DNA from: Strigops habroptila
Lineage: Eukaryota > Chordata > Aves > Psittaciformes > Psittacidae
Assembly (NCBI RefSeq): GCF_004027225.2
Contig: NC_044278.2
Span: forward strand, 98,696,743-98,760,742
Direction of reading: 5' to 3'
Length of the DNA: 64,000 bases
Part shown: positions 33,931-46,290 of the stretch, piece after piece
Layout: each line of letters opens with the position of its first letter
Numbering within the stretch: position 1 is the stretch's first letter
Translations under genes and position numbers: made by a program
Notes under the pieces: generated by a model
What the model was told of the DNA's origin: nothing
Seen by the model: only the letters and a program-made list of their open reading frames with translations
Database searches by the model: none

Positions 33931-36900
33931 TTGAACAATTTGTCACTGCTTCCCTTCCCACTGAGAAACAAATGTTCTGGATACAAATGTATATGAATTG
34001 TTGCAGACAGTAATTTTCTCCTGCAAATCTTTTGTTGCTGGCTGGACAGGAAGATGAAGCTAACCATCCTGGCAGCACATTCAAGCCCTATGTTGGCTCA
34101 ATACACCCCCTTAATCCACAACTTCATCCACAAGGCATTTTCTCAGACCGAGTTCTGTTGGTTTGAATGAAGATGGAGGATGTCATCCCCCCCTCTCATG
34201 CTTTTATAACTGTTGTTTTTATAACATGCTTTTATAACTGTTGGAACAAAGGTGTTTGTTCTTGTTATCTCCCTCTGATGAGTAATAAAAGATAACCAAC
34301 AGGATTTACAGATACAAAGAAAAGCTGAGAATGTAACTGAAGAAGAAAGAGACAGCTGCTGCTGGGCACTGCAGGAAGGCAAAGCTGGTGGGGTGCCCCA
34401 CAGCACATTCCTTTGTGCCTAATGGCTGCAGGTAAGGTGAGAGGAAGAGCAGCAAAAAAATTACAGGGATGTTTCTCTCCAGTGCCCTTTGGTCTTTGTT
34501 TTAGCATTCGCCAGGCATTTCCTGTGGTTCAGAGATCTATATCTAGATTTTTTAAAAAAATCTTTTTTTTTTCATTTAAAAAAAAAGATTTTGCTCGATC
34601 TGTTTCCAAGAAATCGTATCTGCACCTGAAGCTCTGTATAGATTTTAGCAGCACTGCTTTAAGATCCAAAATACCTGGTCTTCTAACCTGCAGTGTGTTT
34701 TACTAAGACACTGTAACATCTTTGTAATTCCAATAGTGTAGAACAACAGCAACCACCACGTGCTTCTTCACTTCCATAGCTAGTTGTTACACTGCTGGTA
34801 TTAGTCACCAGAAAGCTTCAAGCTGATGTGCAGACATGCTAATTAGGACTAGAAACTCATACCAAACACAAATACATGGGAGGCCACTCTCTTTCACTGG
34901 TAACAGCTTCTCTAAGAAGTCTTTCATAAATGATTGTTTATCAAGAGCCGCCTTCACTATGCATCTATTGACATTTCTTTATTGAACAATACAGAATATT
35001 CATACGCAGCTTCCAGCTGATACTGGTTAAGAGCAGAAGTTAAGAGCAGGTGAGTAATGCATATTGTTTCTTTACTGGCTGTTTCCAAATCATAAATCGA
35101 GTGTCTTTCCAGCTTTAATTAGAAAAGGATAAAATGACAGGATTTGGTTTCATTTCCAAGAACACAGGACACTATTTCTTGGAATAAATTTAATTTATTA
35201 ACACTTAAATTTTTTGTAAAGGTGATGTGCATCAGGAGTACTAAAGTATTACTAATAGTTTTCTGGCTTAGAATTTGCTTGAAGGACAGACAAGCAAATC
35301 CAAGGTGATCGCTCTGTGCAATTTAAGCCATAATGCAGCCTCCTAACAAGAGTTTATATCCACTCAGTGCAATAATGACTGCTGAGAAAGATAATAATGA
35401 CACTTCTAGAAAACTAAAGCAATAGAAAAAGATGGTATCGTCTCATTATTCATTATTCTTATGCCTTTTTCTGAGGGAACCAAACTGGGAAAAACAAGAT
35501 AGAGATAGGCAGGGTTTCAACATAATTTTTGGCAATGATAATAACATATAGGACATCTCATTCAAAACAGCTTTTCACCCAGAGATTTTAATTAATTGCA
35601 TACACCAGACAAAGGAATCACAGAAACTCAGCCATTTCTGAGGAAGAGCCCAAAGTGATTTTACAGCAAAGACAAAGGATAAGCTGTGGAAGTCAGCTTC
35701 TCCGGCTGATACACAGGCTGTGCTGCTCACACTGATTCAAAACTGGGATCAGTGGAGGCAGCTGCCTCCCGACACAGAGATGTACCACAGGGGGAAGTTG
35801 GGAAATGCAAGGAGTTTGCACGGGGGTCTTGGCAGGGGTGAAGCAAGATGGAGATTGCCAGTTTTCAAACAACTGCTGCTGGAGGAGGTCCCACAGCACG
35901 CAGCTGCCCCTGCATCCAGATGCACAGCCCCGTGTAGCCTTATACACCAGGCTGGGCTGGACCATCCCAGTCCCCATCCCTGTCCCTGTCCCCTGGCTGC
36001 CTGGCTGGGGCTCCCCCCAGCTCCTCATGCCACTCAGTGCTCTGCCCCCTGCCAGTACCTGCCAGCTGCTATCACCCTGGCAGCTCTCCACACAGCCGTC
36101 ACTCCACAGCACCAGGGCGTCATCTCTGCAGGTTTACAACAGCTACAACAGACGTACCGCCTTCCTGCAGGATTCCAAATTAACTGGTCCTTACTGTCAC
36201 TCATGCGAGAAATGCAGACTTCGATGGAGACAGACCAGTGCAGAGTGTCTTCCAAAACTTCCCGACTGCTCCTGGACCTTCTCCAAGTCCAGCTCTCAGC
36301 TTCTACAGCAGCTGTGCCCAGGGGAGCCAGGCAGAAGTGGGGCCATCAGCCAGGCATCAGCTCTTCATGTACAGGTCACCTCTGTTACAGCAGTGGGCAG
36401 CCAGCAAACCTAGAGACATTTCATTCCTCCCAGATGCTTGACTATGAGGATGTTCTCATCTGATAGTTTTAGGAATACTCATGTTTTAAAAGAGCAGCAA
36501 AATATGTGCTTTAAAAGCCAACATCCCCAAATTGACCTAGCTGCTAACATCTGGAACACAATGATCACCAGAGCCATTGATTCCTTAGGGAACAGTTATT
36601 CTACATGGAAACTGAAGAAATTGGTGGTTTTATTTAATACTGTGCATGCTGGTGCACTTCTTTGCAACTACGTTGTAGTTACGGTGCATTAGGGCATTAG
36701 CCTGTGTTAGTTCCAGCCCTAAAGGAGTGATAAAGGAGGACCAAAACATCTGCAAAAAAACTCCAACTGCATGTGAGACATAGATTCAGCTTCTGCAGCT
36801 GGGGATATCCTCACCCTTCCAGGTTTTGGAACATCTGGAAAGCTTCATTCTCTTCATGTGCAGAGGACACCTATCAGTAGCCAGTGTGAGAACACAGCCT

Positions 36901-37055
36901 GGTGGCTCTGCGCACCTTCTTTCTGTCTGGACGTTGAAATCACTTTGGTTTTCAGGTTCTTCATAGCAAACTTGGGTATTGTACCTGTCTTACAGCAAGA
37001 CACTGTAAGACCAGTTCCTGGGTTGTATAGAAATTGAATCAGAAAATACGAATAA
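33931..37055. other. intergenic; contains GC-rich ORF block 35.7-36.5 kb
   Basis: Mostly AT-rich spacer with a two-copy 19-nt direct repeat at 34197-34243 (CATGCTTTTATAACTGTTG, period 28) and a GC-rich block at 35.7-36.5 kb, listed separately. No known gene was recognised. Confidence 0.5.
35720..36463 (+). other. uncharacterised GC-rich ORF block, coding status doubtful
   Basis: A 247-codon open frame, overlapped by a 202-codon frame (35805-36413) on the same strand and a 139-codon frame (36112-35693) on the other. I recognise no domain, signal peptide or family. The three overlapping frames and the C-rich runs (CCCTGTCCCTGTCCCC near 35.98 kb) suggest stop-codon depletion by composition. It could be an exon of a noncoding RNA or chance. 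Confidence 0.2.
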
Positions 37056-37059
37056 GACC

Positions 37060-37136
37060 TTGGACAAGGATTGGAACTATATGATCTTGAAGGTCCCTTC
37101 CAACCCAAACCATTCTATGGTTCTATGATTCTGCGA
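37060..37136 (+). repeat. CR1 retrotransposon, extreme 3' tail
   Basis: GGTCCCTTCCAACCCAAACC followed by CATTCTATGGTTCTATGATTC, the CR1 terminus, with only about 75 bases retained. Confidence 0.92.
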
Positions 37137-40100
37137 TGACATGTCCTTCTCCACTTCCAGCTTCTATGCTCCTGCTCCTCACTAACTCCAGCTGCTATTG
37201 CTCCTCCTCAGAAAGGGGTTATTGCACAAGGTGGGTAATTTGCACTGGCCAGTACCTGGTGGCAGCAAGCACCTCACCATGCTTTGCACTTCAAGAACAC
37301 ACATGGCAACAGCTTTTATAACACTAAGCACCTGTAACAGTGGGAAAGAGGTGAGATTATCTTATTGAGGATGTTGTATGCACTGATTTTACTAATATTT
37401 TATTCATAAGGCCCTATGACATTCATATTGTGTTTTCTGAGTAAAATGTTTGTTTCAAGAATTGTCCACAAAGTAAAACTATTATGAGTTAAGGCTTAAC
37501 CAGTATGTGATAATAAGATGATTAGCCAGGGTCTTCTGCAGTTAATGACAGAATTAGTCCAAGGAACTTTTGAATCATCATTGGTTTGATGTGGATATTT
37601 CCAGTGTAATTGCCCAATCTGATCTAGGTATACCACCTGGCTGCCTGAGCCATCTTAGATTGACCAAGATTGACAATGAACACTTTTCAGCCCATTGCTC
37701 TTATTAACATAAACCTTCCCATTGCCCCATCAAGTTTGGAAAGTTTTCCCGCTTTACAATCAGAAAGAGTATGTAAGCACCAGGCTGGAGTGGGTTCTTC
37801 CCCCTCCAGAGCCTCCATATTAGCACAGAATTGCTGTTGCCTTGCCCAGGTAGTGCACCATCCTGGCTCTCTCTGAACTGTTAACATTTCCATTTTGCAT
37901 ACCTACATTGTACTGCTTCAGTCACACACTGTCTTACATTTCCTTCTTATATGTGATACCAGCCCACTAGCTTGTTCATGTTAACTTCTCTTTGTCCATC
38001 AGTCTCTCAAAGTTCAGTTCATGACTCTTTACATTAGTGTCACAGGTTTTTTTACATAGATAGCTTAATGCACTGCTATCTGAGTGTACTTAATATAGAC
38101 TAACATCTAGGTCTTGACATCAGGTGCAACGATACAGGGTATGGTAGTCAGTGGTGGGTAACGAAGTGAGCAGAATTACGTTCAGTAAGGTTACGAGAAG
38201 CAAGAGTTGTTTTAGGAGGGAGGACTCCTTGCATGTATTAGGGAGATGTAGTATCTGCCATACACTTTGCTTTATATAAGCTTTTTTTACTTAGTATTGA
38301 TTCTTAATCTCTTTCCAGATCTTTTTGGCTATAATCTTTTCCAGAAGGGAACATTAAGGATAAGGCAATAGCTGACAACACCAGAGAATGCTTTTACCAT
38401 AAGTGCAAAAGCTGAGGCAGAAAGGTCTCATACAAGAAAATGAGAGCACTACGTTTCAGAGAGGACATAAACCCTCTTTAAGTATTTCAAACTAGACCAG
38501 ACAAAGAACTAGAAGCTGTCTCACCTCTGATGTGTATAATCCTGTTATTACAGAATTCAGTTCAATAGGGATTAACTCAAATTTAGGTTGCATTTGGCAC
38601 CTTAATTTCAGTTGAAAAGCATTTCTTATACCAGATAAAAATGTATACAGGAACTACTGTTTTTTTTTAAAGGCTTCAAACAAAACAAGAAAACCGTGTG
38701 AACCAGTTAACCACCCATCCTTGAAGGCAGAACAATGTTCTGCTATCGAATATCTGTATTCTTACTCAGGCAGCTTTTGAAAATACTTATAAAATGTATG
38801 CAGTAGGCAAGAACAGTGGAACAAGTTCTGCTTGAGTAAACATGTATTGAATATTTATTGAATCTAAACCATTTTACAAGCAAAAACAAGTCAAAGAGAA
38901 TTAATATCTTCAAATACATGTTTTCTTTAAATTAGAACAAAGTAATCACTTAACCAGTCCAAGATGGAACATGGGATATTGTGAAGACAGCTAATTTACC
39001 TTTCAATGTCAGAGCTGATCCTGTGTGGACCTCCACACAGTTATTTTCCTGGATAATGCAAGCCAAATCCAAATCCTCCAAATGCACATGCTTCCTTATG
39101 CACAGAAGTGTTCATTTCTCATGGCACCTTAGTTTTGCAGAGCCACTGTTCTCTGAAAAAAATGGCGATCCCTCCCCTAATTCTTACTGTTAGCTTATGT
39201 TAACAAAAGAAATGAACTACTAATTACTACACAGCCAGGAAATAAGCTAGAGGATGTATTTTAGATCCTCAGAGTGCTGGTGGTACACCATTTTCTCTGG
39301 CAGCAAGGCTATTTTAACAAGTTCCCCACCTGCATGCTGCAGTTCCTCATCCCATCAGGTCTGCATTATGGGGACCTACCATGAACTGCCTCAGTGGCGT
39401 TAAAAACCTGCCAAATCAAATAAATAGACACAGTTCTTCATGGGTTGGTTTTCTGATTGTTTTTTAAACCAGGATGATTTGACTGTTAATGTAATTCTAT
39501 CCTCAGCCTCTTTGCGCTCTACTAATATGCAGACAGCATGAATTCCTGAGCTTTTGAAGGGTGAAACGAATATTAGTTCATTTAATTTGCAAGAAAGAAA
39601 GCGAAAGGGCATTTTGGTCCTACAAGCACAGACTTCAAACCAGGTTAATTCCTTAGTAGCACGTATCGAGACCTATGCACAGAAAAATCTAGATTTAATT
39701 ATGTTGCATATTATGTTTTGTTAAATATTTTAACAAATAAATAATATTTGAGAGTAATAAAATAATTGTACTGGAATACAATAACATCTCAGGCACTAAG
39801 GGAATAAAAGGTATGAAAGATTTCTCATAAAAATGTAATCCTTGGGATATAACCTTGTTATTTGCATTTCAATTTCGTGCAGACACTTTATCCAATAGGT
39901 TAAAGAGTTCTCAGTGCTAGTTATTGGAATTTGTTTGTGTAAATTAGCCCCAGAAGGGTTTTCCTTGTAATCCCTGTATAAAGAAGATATTAAATATTTC
40001 AATTACAATAATTTTGAAGTCTAATATGAATTCTAGAAAATTAAAAAATACCTACTGCATTTCAGAAGAGTTTCTTATGCACTAAATTTTAATACATATT

Positions 40101-42495
40101 TATCCTTCTCCCAAGAAGATTGAAAGAAGAAAACAGTAACTTTTTTTATACAATGTTAGAACAACATGCCAACATTTGTACTAGGTAATTTACCTGGGGA
40201 AGTACATAAAGACAATAACAAAGAAGCTTTTATTAAAGTTCAACTTTTACATATGATTCAGGTACTTAAGTATTGCAATTGTCAAGCTGGAATAACAATG
40301 ACGTACCTCTGAGTAAAGGATGCAGCCTTCTAACCTAGGAAAGAGGAATTAGCATGAGCAGAGAGTGGTTAATGGGTCACAAATTCTCTAGACACTTGGA
40401 CAAAATCTTACACATGTAGGTCCATTTACAGCAGGTCAGTCCATAAGATTAAGGAGGTACTTAGGAGTCTGTACCTAAGTGGCCTATTTCGTGTACCTAT
40501 CATGGCCTCATTTTTCTCTGCGTTTTGGCAATTTTTAAAAGAAATTCAGTCATATTGATAAGTAATAAGTCACATTGAGCTGGAGACCAAAAGAAATCCT
40601 GGCATTGCCAGGATGATGTGGGCATATTGTCTTTTCTAGTAAGCTGTTGCTGTGGCATCAGCATTAAAACAGGGTTGAGCTTAGCTCTGCTATCACAGTT
40701 CAATTATTTATGAACTCAGCTTACTGCCCTTGGAGGTACCATTGAGACAACCTTTTCTGTTGCTCTCTGTACTTATCTCTAGTTTATGGACTAAATTGCG
40801 GAAAGCAAAGCAGACTAACTATGTGGTGTGCAGAGATGTCAGCCTGAAATCAAGTAACACTGCAGTGAAAATCATGTCTTTCTCAGTATCTGTCTATACT
40901 GCAGACTATAGGATAGGACTGAGATGCTTAAACCTGTTTCAAGATTTCTGCATAGCACTGACAGTTATATTATGGACATGTCTACTTGAAATCATAATGT
41001 AAAGTCTAAGCATGATTTTATTAGCAAAAATGCACCATTGTATTTCTATTCAGTAATTCTGGTCTTGCAGCCCTGATCTGACTGCCTTGCTTGCTAATCC
41101 ATAGACTAAAAGATTTCTGAATTTTCTTTATTTCTGTAAATCCAATGCCTGTGCTTTTAAGTTTACAGGAATGGGGTTTTATATTTATCAGCTCAACAGA
41201 AGAAAACTGGCATTGGAACCTGAAATGAAGCTCCAGAATTTTTGCAATGGGTAATATCAACCAAAGGTCAGGAAATCTCATAATCAAAAGCTGTATAATA
41301 TGGAACAAAGGTCAATAGTTCATTAAATCTCATAGTCAGAAGCTATAAAAGTTGAATGAAAAAGTCACCTGAACATTTACAGCCCTCTTATCAATACTTA
41401 GATAGGCAGCTCAGTGCAAAGCCTTGGCCTTGAAAACACAGGCAAACTATGCTTGTGCATTTTACTGTACTACATTTAATTGCTTTTCTAATGAAATAAA
41501 TGAGGTTTGGGAGGTTTTCTGCTGAAGAAAAAAAGGAAAAGATAATTTTAAGAATGATTCAAGGCCTGCTGAGTCAATAGCAAGGAGTCAATTTTTCCAT
41601 TAATATTGCCTCCCATTTTAAGGAAATGGAGTATATATGTAAAAAGAGTATTTTTATTTTATTTTATTATCTTATTTACACAATTCTCAAATAAAAAAAA
41701 TCATATACAATAATATGTTTGCCTGTTTTGAAATATGTAGACACACGATCAGATTTTTATCTTTTTAGATAAACAGAGAAATATTACATTTCATACTCAT
41801 TTATCTGTAGGACCAAATTATGTATCTCTGACTTAGACACCTAAATGAAATGGTCAGACTTTCAGATGTATTGGGTATTCAGACATTCTTATGCAACACA
41901 TTTCAGAAGCTTCTAACTGTCACGGAGCAGCCAGATTTTTCTGAAAATGTTTCAAATAACCCTAGTTTTTCTCAAAGGAATGTGAATGCTGCCATCTAGC
42001 TATACAGTAACAGTGTATCTTTAGTCCAGTTCTGCTAGACACAAACTTTTTGAGTTTCTATTTGGAACAGAGCAGAATAGAGATACAAAAATTCCAACTT
42101 AAAGGTAATTAAATTACCTTTAATTTAAGAAGGTGTAAGAACCATTTACTATTTAAAAAAAATGTAATATTATCGAATACTATTTTGACAGCAAACTGAA
42201 AAGAATAAGAACAAGGTTAAAATTATTGCATCTGATGGTGAACCAACTATTCCTTATGAATGACTTAGCAGGATCTGATTTTAAAAATGCCTTCAGTTGA
42301 ACGGGGTAACTAATAATGTTAAAATCACACATTTCTAAATTGAAGTCTAGATCCGCTTTCCAGTTTGGGACTCATCTACCAAAGATCAGGATTTCTGCAA
42401 AACACTGTACAACAAATATCCTTATTATGTTCGATCTACAAATTGTTTGGAAACTGTTTACATAGCATGTCAGCTGAACAGTTGGTATGCTTAGA
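37137..42495. other. intergenic, no gene seen
   Basis: AT-rich spacer. It contains an imperfect two-copy repeat around 41263-41350 (AAATCTCATAATCAAAAGCT versus AAATCTCATAGTCAGAAGCT) and no recognisable exon or RNA gene. Confidence 0.5.
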
Positions 42496-42499
42496 AGCA

Positions 42500-43280
42500 T
42501 GGCTGCACCTCCTCTCTCCTCACGATCTCCCCTCATGGCTCCCCTCCTTTCCCGTCATGATCTCCCCTCATGGCTGCCCCTCCTCTCCCCTCATGATCTC
42601 CCCTCCTCTCCTCTCACGATTTCCCCTCATGGCCGCCCCTTCTTTCCCCTCATGATCTCCCCTAATGGCTGTCCTTGCTCTTCCCTCATGATCTCTCCTC
42701 ACGGCCACCCCTTCTTTCCCCTCACAATCTGCCCTCATGGCTGCCCCTCCTTTCCCCTCATGATCTCCCCTCATGGCTGTCCTTGCTCCCACCTCATCAT
42801 CTCCCCTCATGACTGCCCCTCACCTCTCATGGCCACCCCTCACATCCCATGGTGGCCCTTGCTCTCCTCTCATGGCTGCCCCTCCTCTCCCTTCACAATC
42901 TTCCCTCATGGCTGCCTCTTCTTTCCCCTCATGACTGCTCCTCCTCTCCCCTCACAATCTTCCCTCATGACTGCCCCTCCTTTCCTCTCATGACTGCCCC
43001 TCATGTCCACCCCTTCTTTCCCCTCACGATTTCCCCTCATGGCTGCCCGTCCTCTCTCCTCATGATCTCCTCTCATGGCCGCCCCTCCTCTCCCCTCATG
43101 ATCTCCCCTTATGACTGCCCTTCACCCCTCATGGCTACCCCTCCTCTCCCCTCACGATCTCCCCTCATGGCCACCACCCTGTCTCCCCTCATGATTTTCC
43201 TTATGGCTACCCCTCCTCTCCCCTCATGATCTCCCCTCACGACCGCTCCTCATCCCTCATGGCTGCCCTTCCTCTCCCTC
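42500..43280. repeat. pyrimidine-rich minisatellite, 36-bp unit
   Basis: About 780 bases of variant tandem copies of a unit of about 36 bases, built from CCTCATGATCTC followed by CCTCATGGCTGCCCCTCC plus a short CT-rich tail. Some units are shortened. Because 36 is 12 codons, frames of 168 (42487-42993) and 126 codons (42849-43229) stay open with a 12-residue period. I treat these as by-products of the repeat. The plus strand is almost all pyrimidine apart from the CATG and GATC steps. Confidence 0.9.
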
Positions 43281-43672
43281 TCCCTGTCTCTTTACCCCTC
43301 TCCCTCTCTCTCCAACTGACATCCCTGACGCACTCCGCACGCTGTCCTTTGGCTCTGTAATGGAAGAGATGAGGACGCACTAGCTCCTGTATTCTCCGTC
43401 TGTATGGGTCGAATTTAGACCTAAATTCCTTTGATCCAAGCCCAGAGCCACAGCTGAGCAGGGAAGTTGCCCTAGAATTGCCCCACATCAGGGATTTCAT
43501 GTAAGTCATCCTAAACATGTGCCGTAATGTGTGGTGCCCAGGAAGAAAAGGCCACACTAGTGCTGCAGGACACACATTTGGCTCCTCTGGAATGAGCGCT
43601 GCAAATTCAGAATGTTCACTTCGCATTTGCTTTTTCTTTTTTCTTTTTTATCTTTATTTTTTTTTCTTTCCT
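43281..43672. other. CT-rich flank and T-rich tract
   Basis: The minisatellite grades into simple CT-rich sequence (to about 43,318), then unique sequence, then a T-rich low-complexity stretch at about 43628-43672. No gene seen. Confidence 0.7.
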
Positions 43673-45755
43673 TGTGGTACATTATGGTGCCCTGGTACTC
43701 AGTTGGCTCACTCAGCTAGCAGCTAGGCAGGTGGTAGACAAATCTGCCGGAAATCCCAGTCAGACACACGGCAGCCTTCCCTGCTTCAGGCATCTGACTT
43801 CTGTCTGAAGTTCATATCACTCATTGACTTATTTCCTCTGGGAAACAGCCCAGTAGCACTCCCAGCACAGGCCGTGAGGCAGAGGGGCATTAGGAAGCGA
43901 TTCGCTTCCACGCTACGCCATTTTTAGTCCCAGTTGTAACACCGAGAAAGGTCTTATAGAGGTTTCTCAGGGGCCGATTTCTCAACAGTTCTGGCCTCAT
44001 TACTGGGAAGAAAATACACATTTAGGAAGATGATGCGTCCATTGGGGTGTCAGCTAGGGGCCGTTTTGCATTTATTCAGGGGAAGTCTGATTTGGGTCTC
44101 CACCAAGCAGAAATGGCTGTTGCAGGGTCTGAAGGGAGGAGCAGGAGGGCAGTGGTGCTGTGTGGTACCATGCTTGTAACACCTCTGAAAGTAGGAAGTA
44201 TTAAATCTGGGGTCCCATAAAATGGTCGAGGATTTCTGTGCTTACTCTGTGGGTACCTCTATTCAACATAAGAATACAGAAGCTTAGGGAGATAGCATTT
44301 ACAAAGATTACACATGTGCAAGTGACTGCTCACAGTGAAGGGCAGCGGAAAACCTTGCTCAAGATGGCTGCAGCCTGGCAAGGGGCCACATGCAATGCAC
44401 AGATGATATGTGGATATATATCTCTACCTTTGAACTGGTAAAGCCTCCTCCTTCCCAAGGCTGTACTGTTAAGAGTCAGGTTATTCCATCACCCTTTGGG
44501 AGTGGGCATCCCAGACGTATCTTCTCAGGAGCCACCTGCCCTTTCCAGATGTTTCATGCTCATCTGCTGTCTTAAGTTGTTAAGTGCATTACCCCTGCCT
44601 GTTGTTCAAGCCTATCAACACTGCACATACACACTGCAGATGTGTTCTTGCAAAGTGTCAGTTCACTCTGAGGTCAGTAACTGGCATAATTTAAAAAAGC
44701 TGCACTATCACCTTCGTCAGACAGTTGCTATTGCTGGTTCTTCACTTGGCTTGAGGACAATTTATTTGTAAATGATTATGGAGTTTGAAGGCAGAAAAAA
44801 GGTAATGATGATAGTATGACCATCTACTCATCTACCACAGAAGTTTTTACTATTGTTATAAGCTGTAGAATAATTATATATTCAGTTGTACCCATACAAC
44901 AGTGATTTATTGTGTTTCCATCAGTATTTCAGAGACCGCTGATTAAAAGCACTCTACACAGCACGATTCTCATCCAGTGCGTAACCAGGTTACAGTTGTA
45001 CTGGCATTTGGTGTAAGTCAATGAAATTTATTTGCATACGAGTAAGTGGTTTTGGAGAATTCTCTCATACTTTCAATTCACAGCTTCCTCCGCTCCAATG
45101 CTTCCTAACTTTTAGAGATTGGTTTGAGATCTTTCAATGATTTTACTGTTCGAATGATGTTTAAATAACTTTGATATATATACATGCTTTTATACCTAAA
45201 TACATATATATACAAATATTGTCCAGTTTATGTAGAACTTATTTATGTTATTAAAGTATAACAAGATATTTGGGGAAAATTATTTTCGTGAAAATGCAGG
45301 CAAAAATTAAGCAAGCCCACAGTGGTTGATCAGATTGCAATTACTGAAGGTATAGCTCACCACAAACAGAGTTATCATTTGGAAGTAAGGATGAAGACTT
45401 GCAGAATAAACACACCGTGTAATTTTTGCAGATTCAGGTCAAGCAGCAGCAGTTTATTCCTACAGCTATAGCAGGGACAGAAGTCCAGCCCTCTATTGGT
45501 GTGAATTCTGACTTAAAGCGCACTTACTAGTGCTCATAAAAATTCACAGCAGATACAAGCAGCCGTGTGACAGGGGCTGACATGGCAGAGCAGTATCTGC
45601 ATGGAAGGAAACATTGTCATGGTGGACATGCTCATGTGCTCCTGACAGATCAGGCGGCCTCGGCGTACATCTGCTCAGCTCACCCCTCCCTCACTCCTGA
45701 CACTGCTGTCCCCTTCACCAACTCCTAGGCCGAACAAGGCCCGCATCCACAAGGC
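43673..45755. other. intergenic upstream of SPART, no gene seen
   Basis: Spacer leading to the SPART CpG island. It includes a TA/CA-rich stretch at about 45173-45215. No exon was recognised. Confidence 0.5.
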
Positions 45756-45759
45756 AACG

Positions 45760-46290
45760 CTGGTAACAACACGCCTCCGGACCAGCCGCCGCCACAGCGT
45801 CTCCGCCGCAGCACCGCCCCTCCCCTGCCCGCCCCTGTCAGCAAGCGCTCGGTGTCGTGACGGTCGAGTGCCGGCAGCCCCGCCCGCTGCCGCCTGACCC
45901 GTGAGGCGGAGTGGGCCGTGGCGGGACTCGGCTCGGTGAGCGCGGCCGCGGGGTCTGGGCCTCCGGGGCTGGCGGGGGCTCCCTGTGGAACCGTTTTGCT
46001 GCGGGGAGAGAGATTGCTGGCCTGGGCCGAGGCGGGAAGTCGCGGCGCAGGGGGAGCAGCCTGCGCGGCGGCGAGCCGAGGCGCGGGCCTGGGCAGGGCC
46101 TGGAGAGTGGTGGCAGCCCCCGGCGCGCCGGGGTGCTCTCCCTGCAGAGGAGCCCCGCGTCTGCGCCGAGTGGGCGGGATGACTGGCAGAGCGGGAGCCC
46201 CGTTGTCTTGCGCCTGAGCGGGCGGGGGTCGGGGCTGGCGGGAGGGGTGGAGAAGCCAGCGGGGCAGCGGCGAGCGGTGTGGTTAGGCCA
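45760..46290. promoter_or_regulatory. CpG island / SPART promoter
   Basis: About 530 GC- and CpG-rich bases. A GC box CCCCGCCC (45878-45885) and a TGACG half-site (45858-45862) lie just before the proposed first exon. No TATA box is seen, which fits a housekeeping promoter. Confidence 0.8.
45860..45935 (+). other. SPART noncoding exon 1 (proposed)
   Basis: A strong GTGAGC donor at 45936 follows GACTCGGCTCG inside the CpG island. Spartin genes have an untranslated first exon, and coding exon 1 here begins only 9 bases before its ATG, so an upstream 5' UTR exon is needed. The 5' edge is a guess. Confidence 0.5.

Noticed and set aside
42487-42993. 168-codon plus ORF in the minisatellite as a gene
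   Set aside because: The frame stays open because the repeat unit is a multiple of three. Nothing indicates expression.
42500-43280. CRISPR-like array
   Set aside because: The units are contiguous variant tandem copies without unique spacers, in a vertebrate genome.
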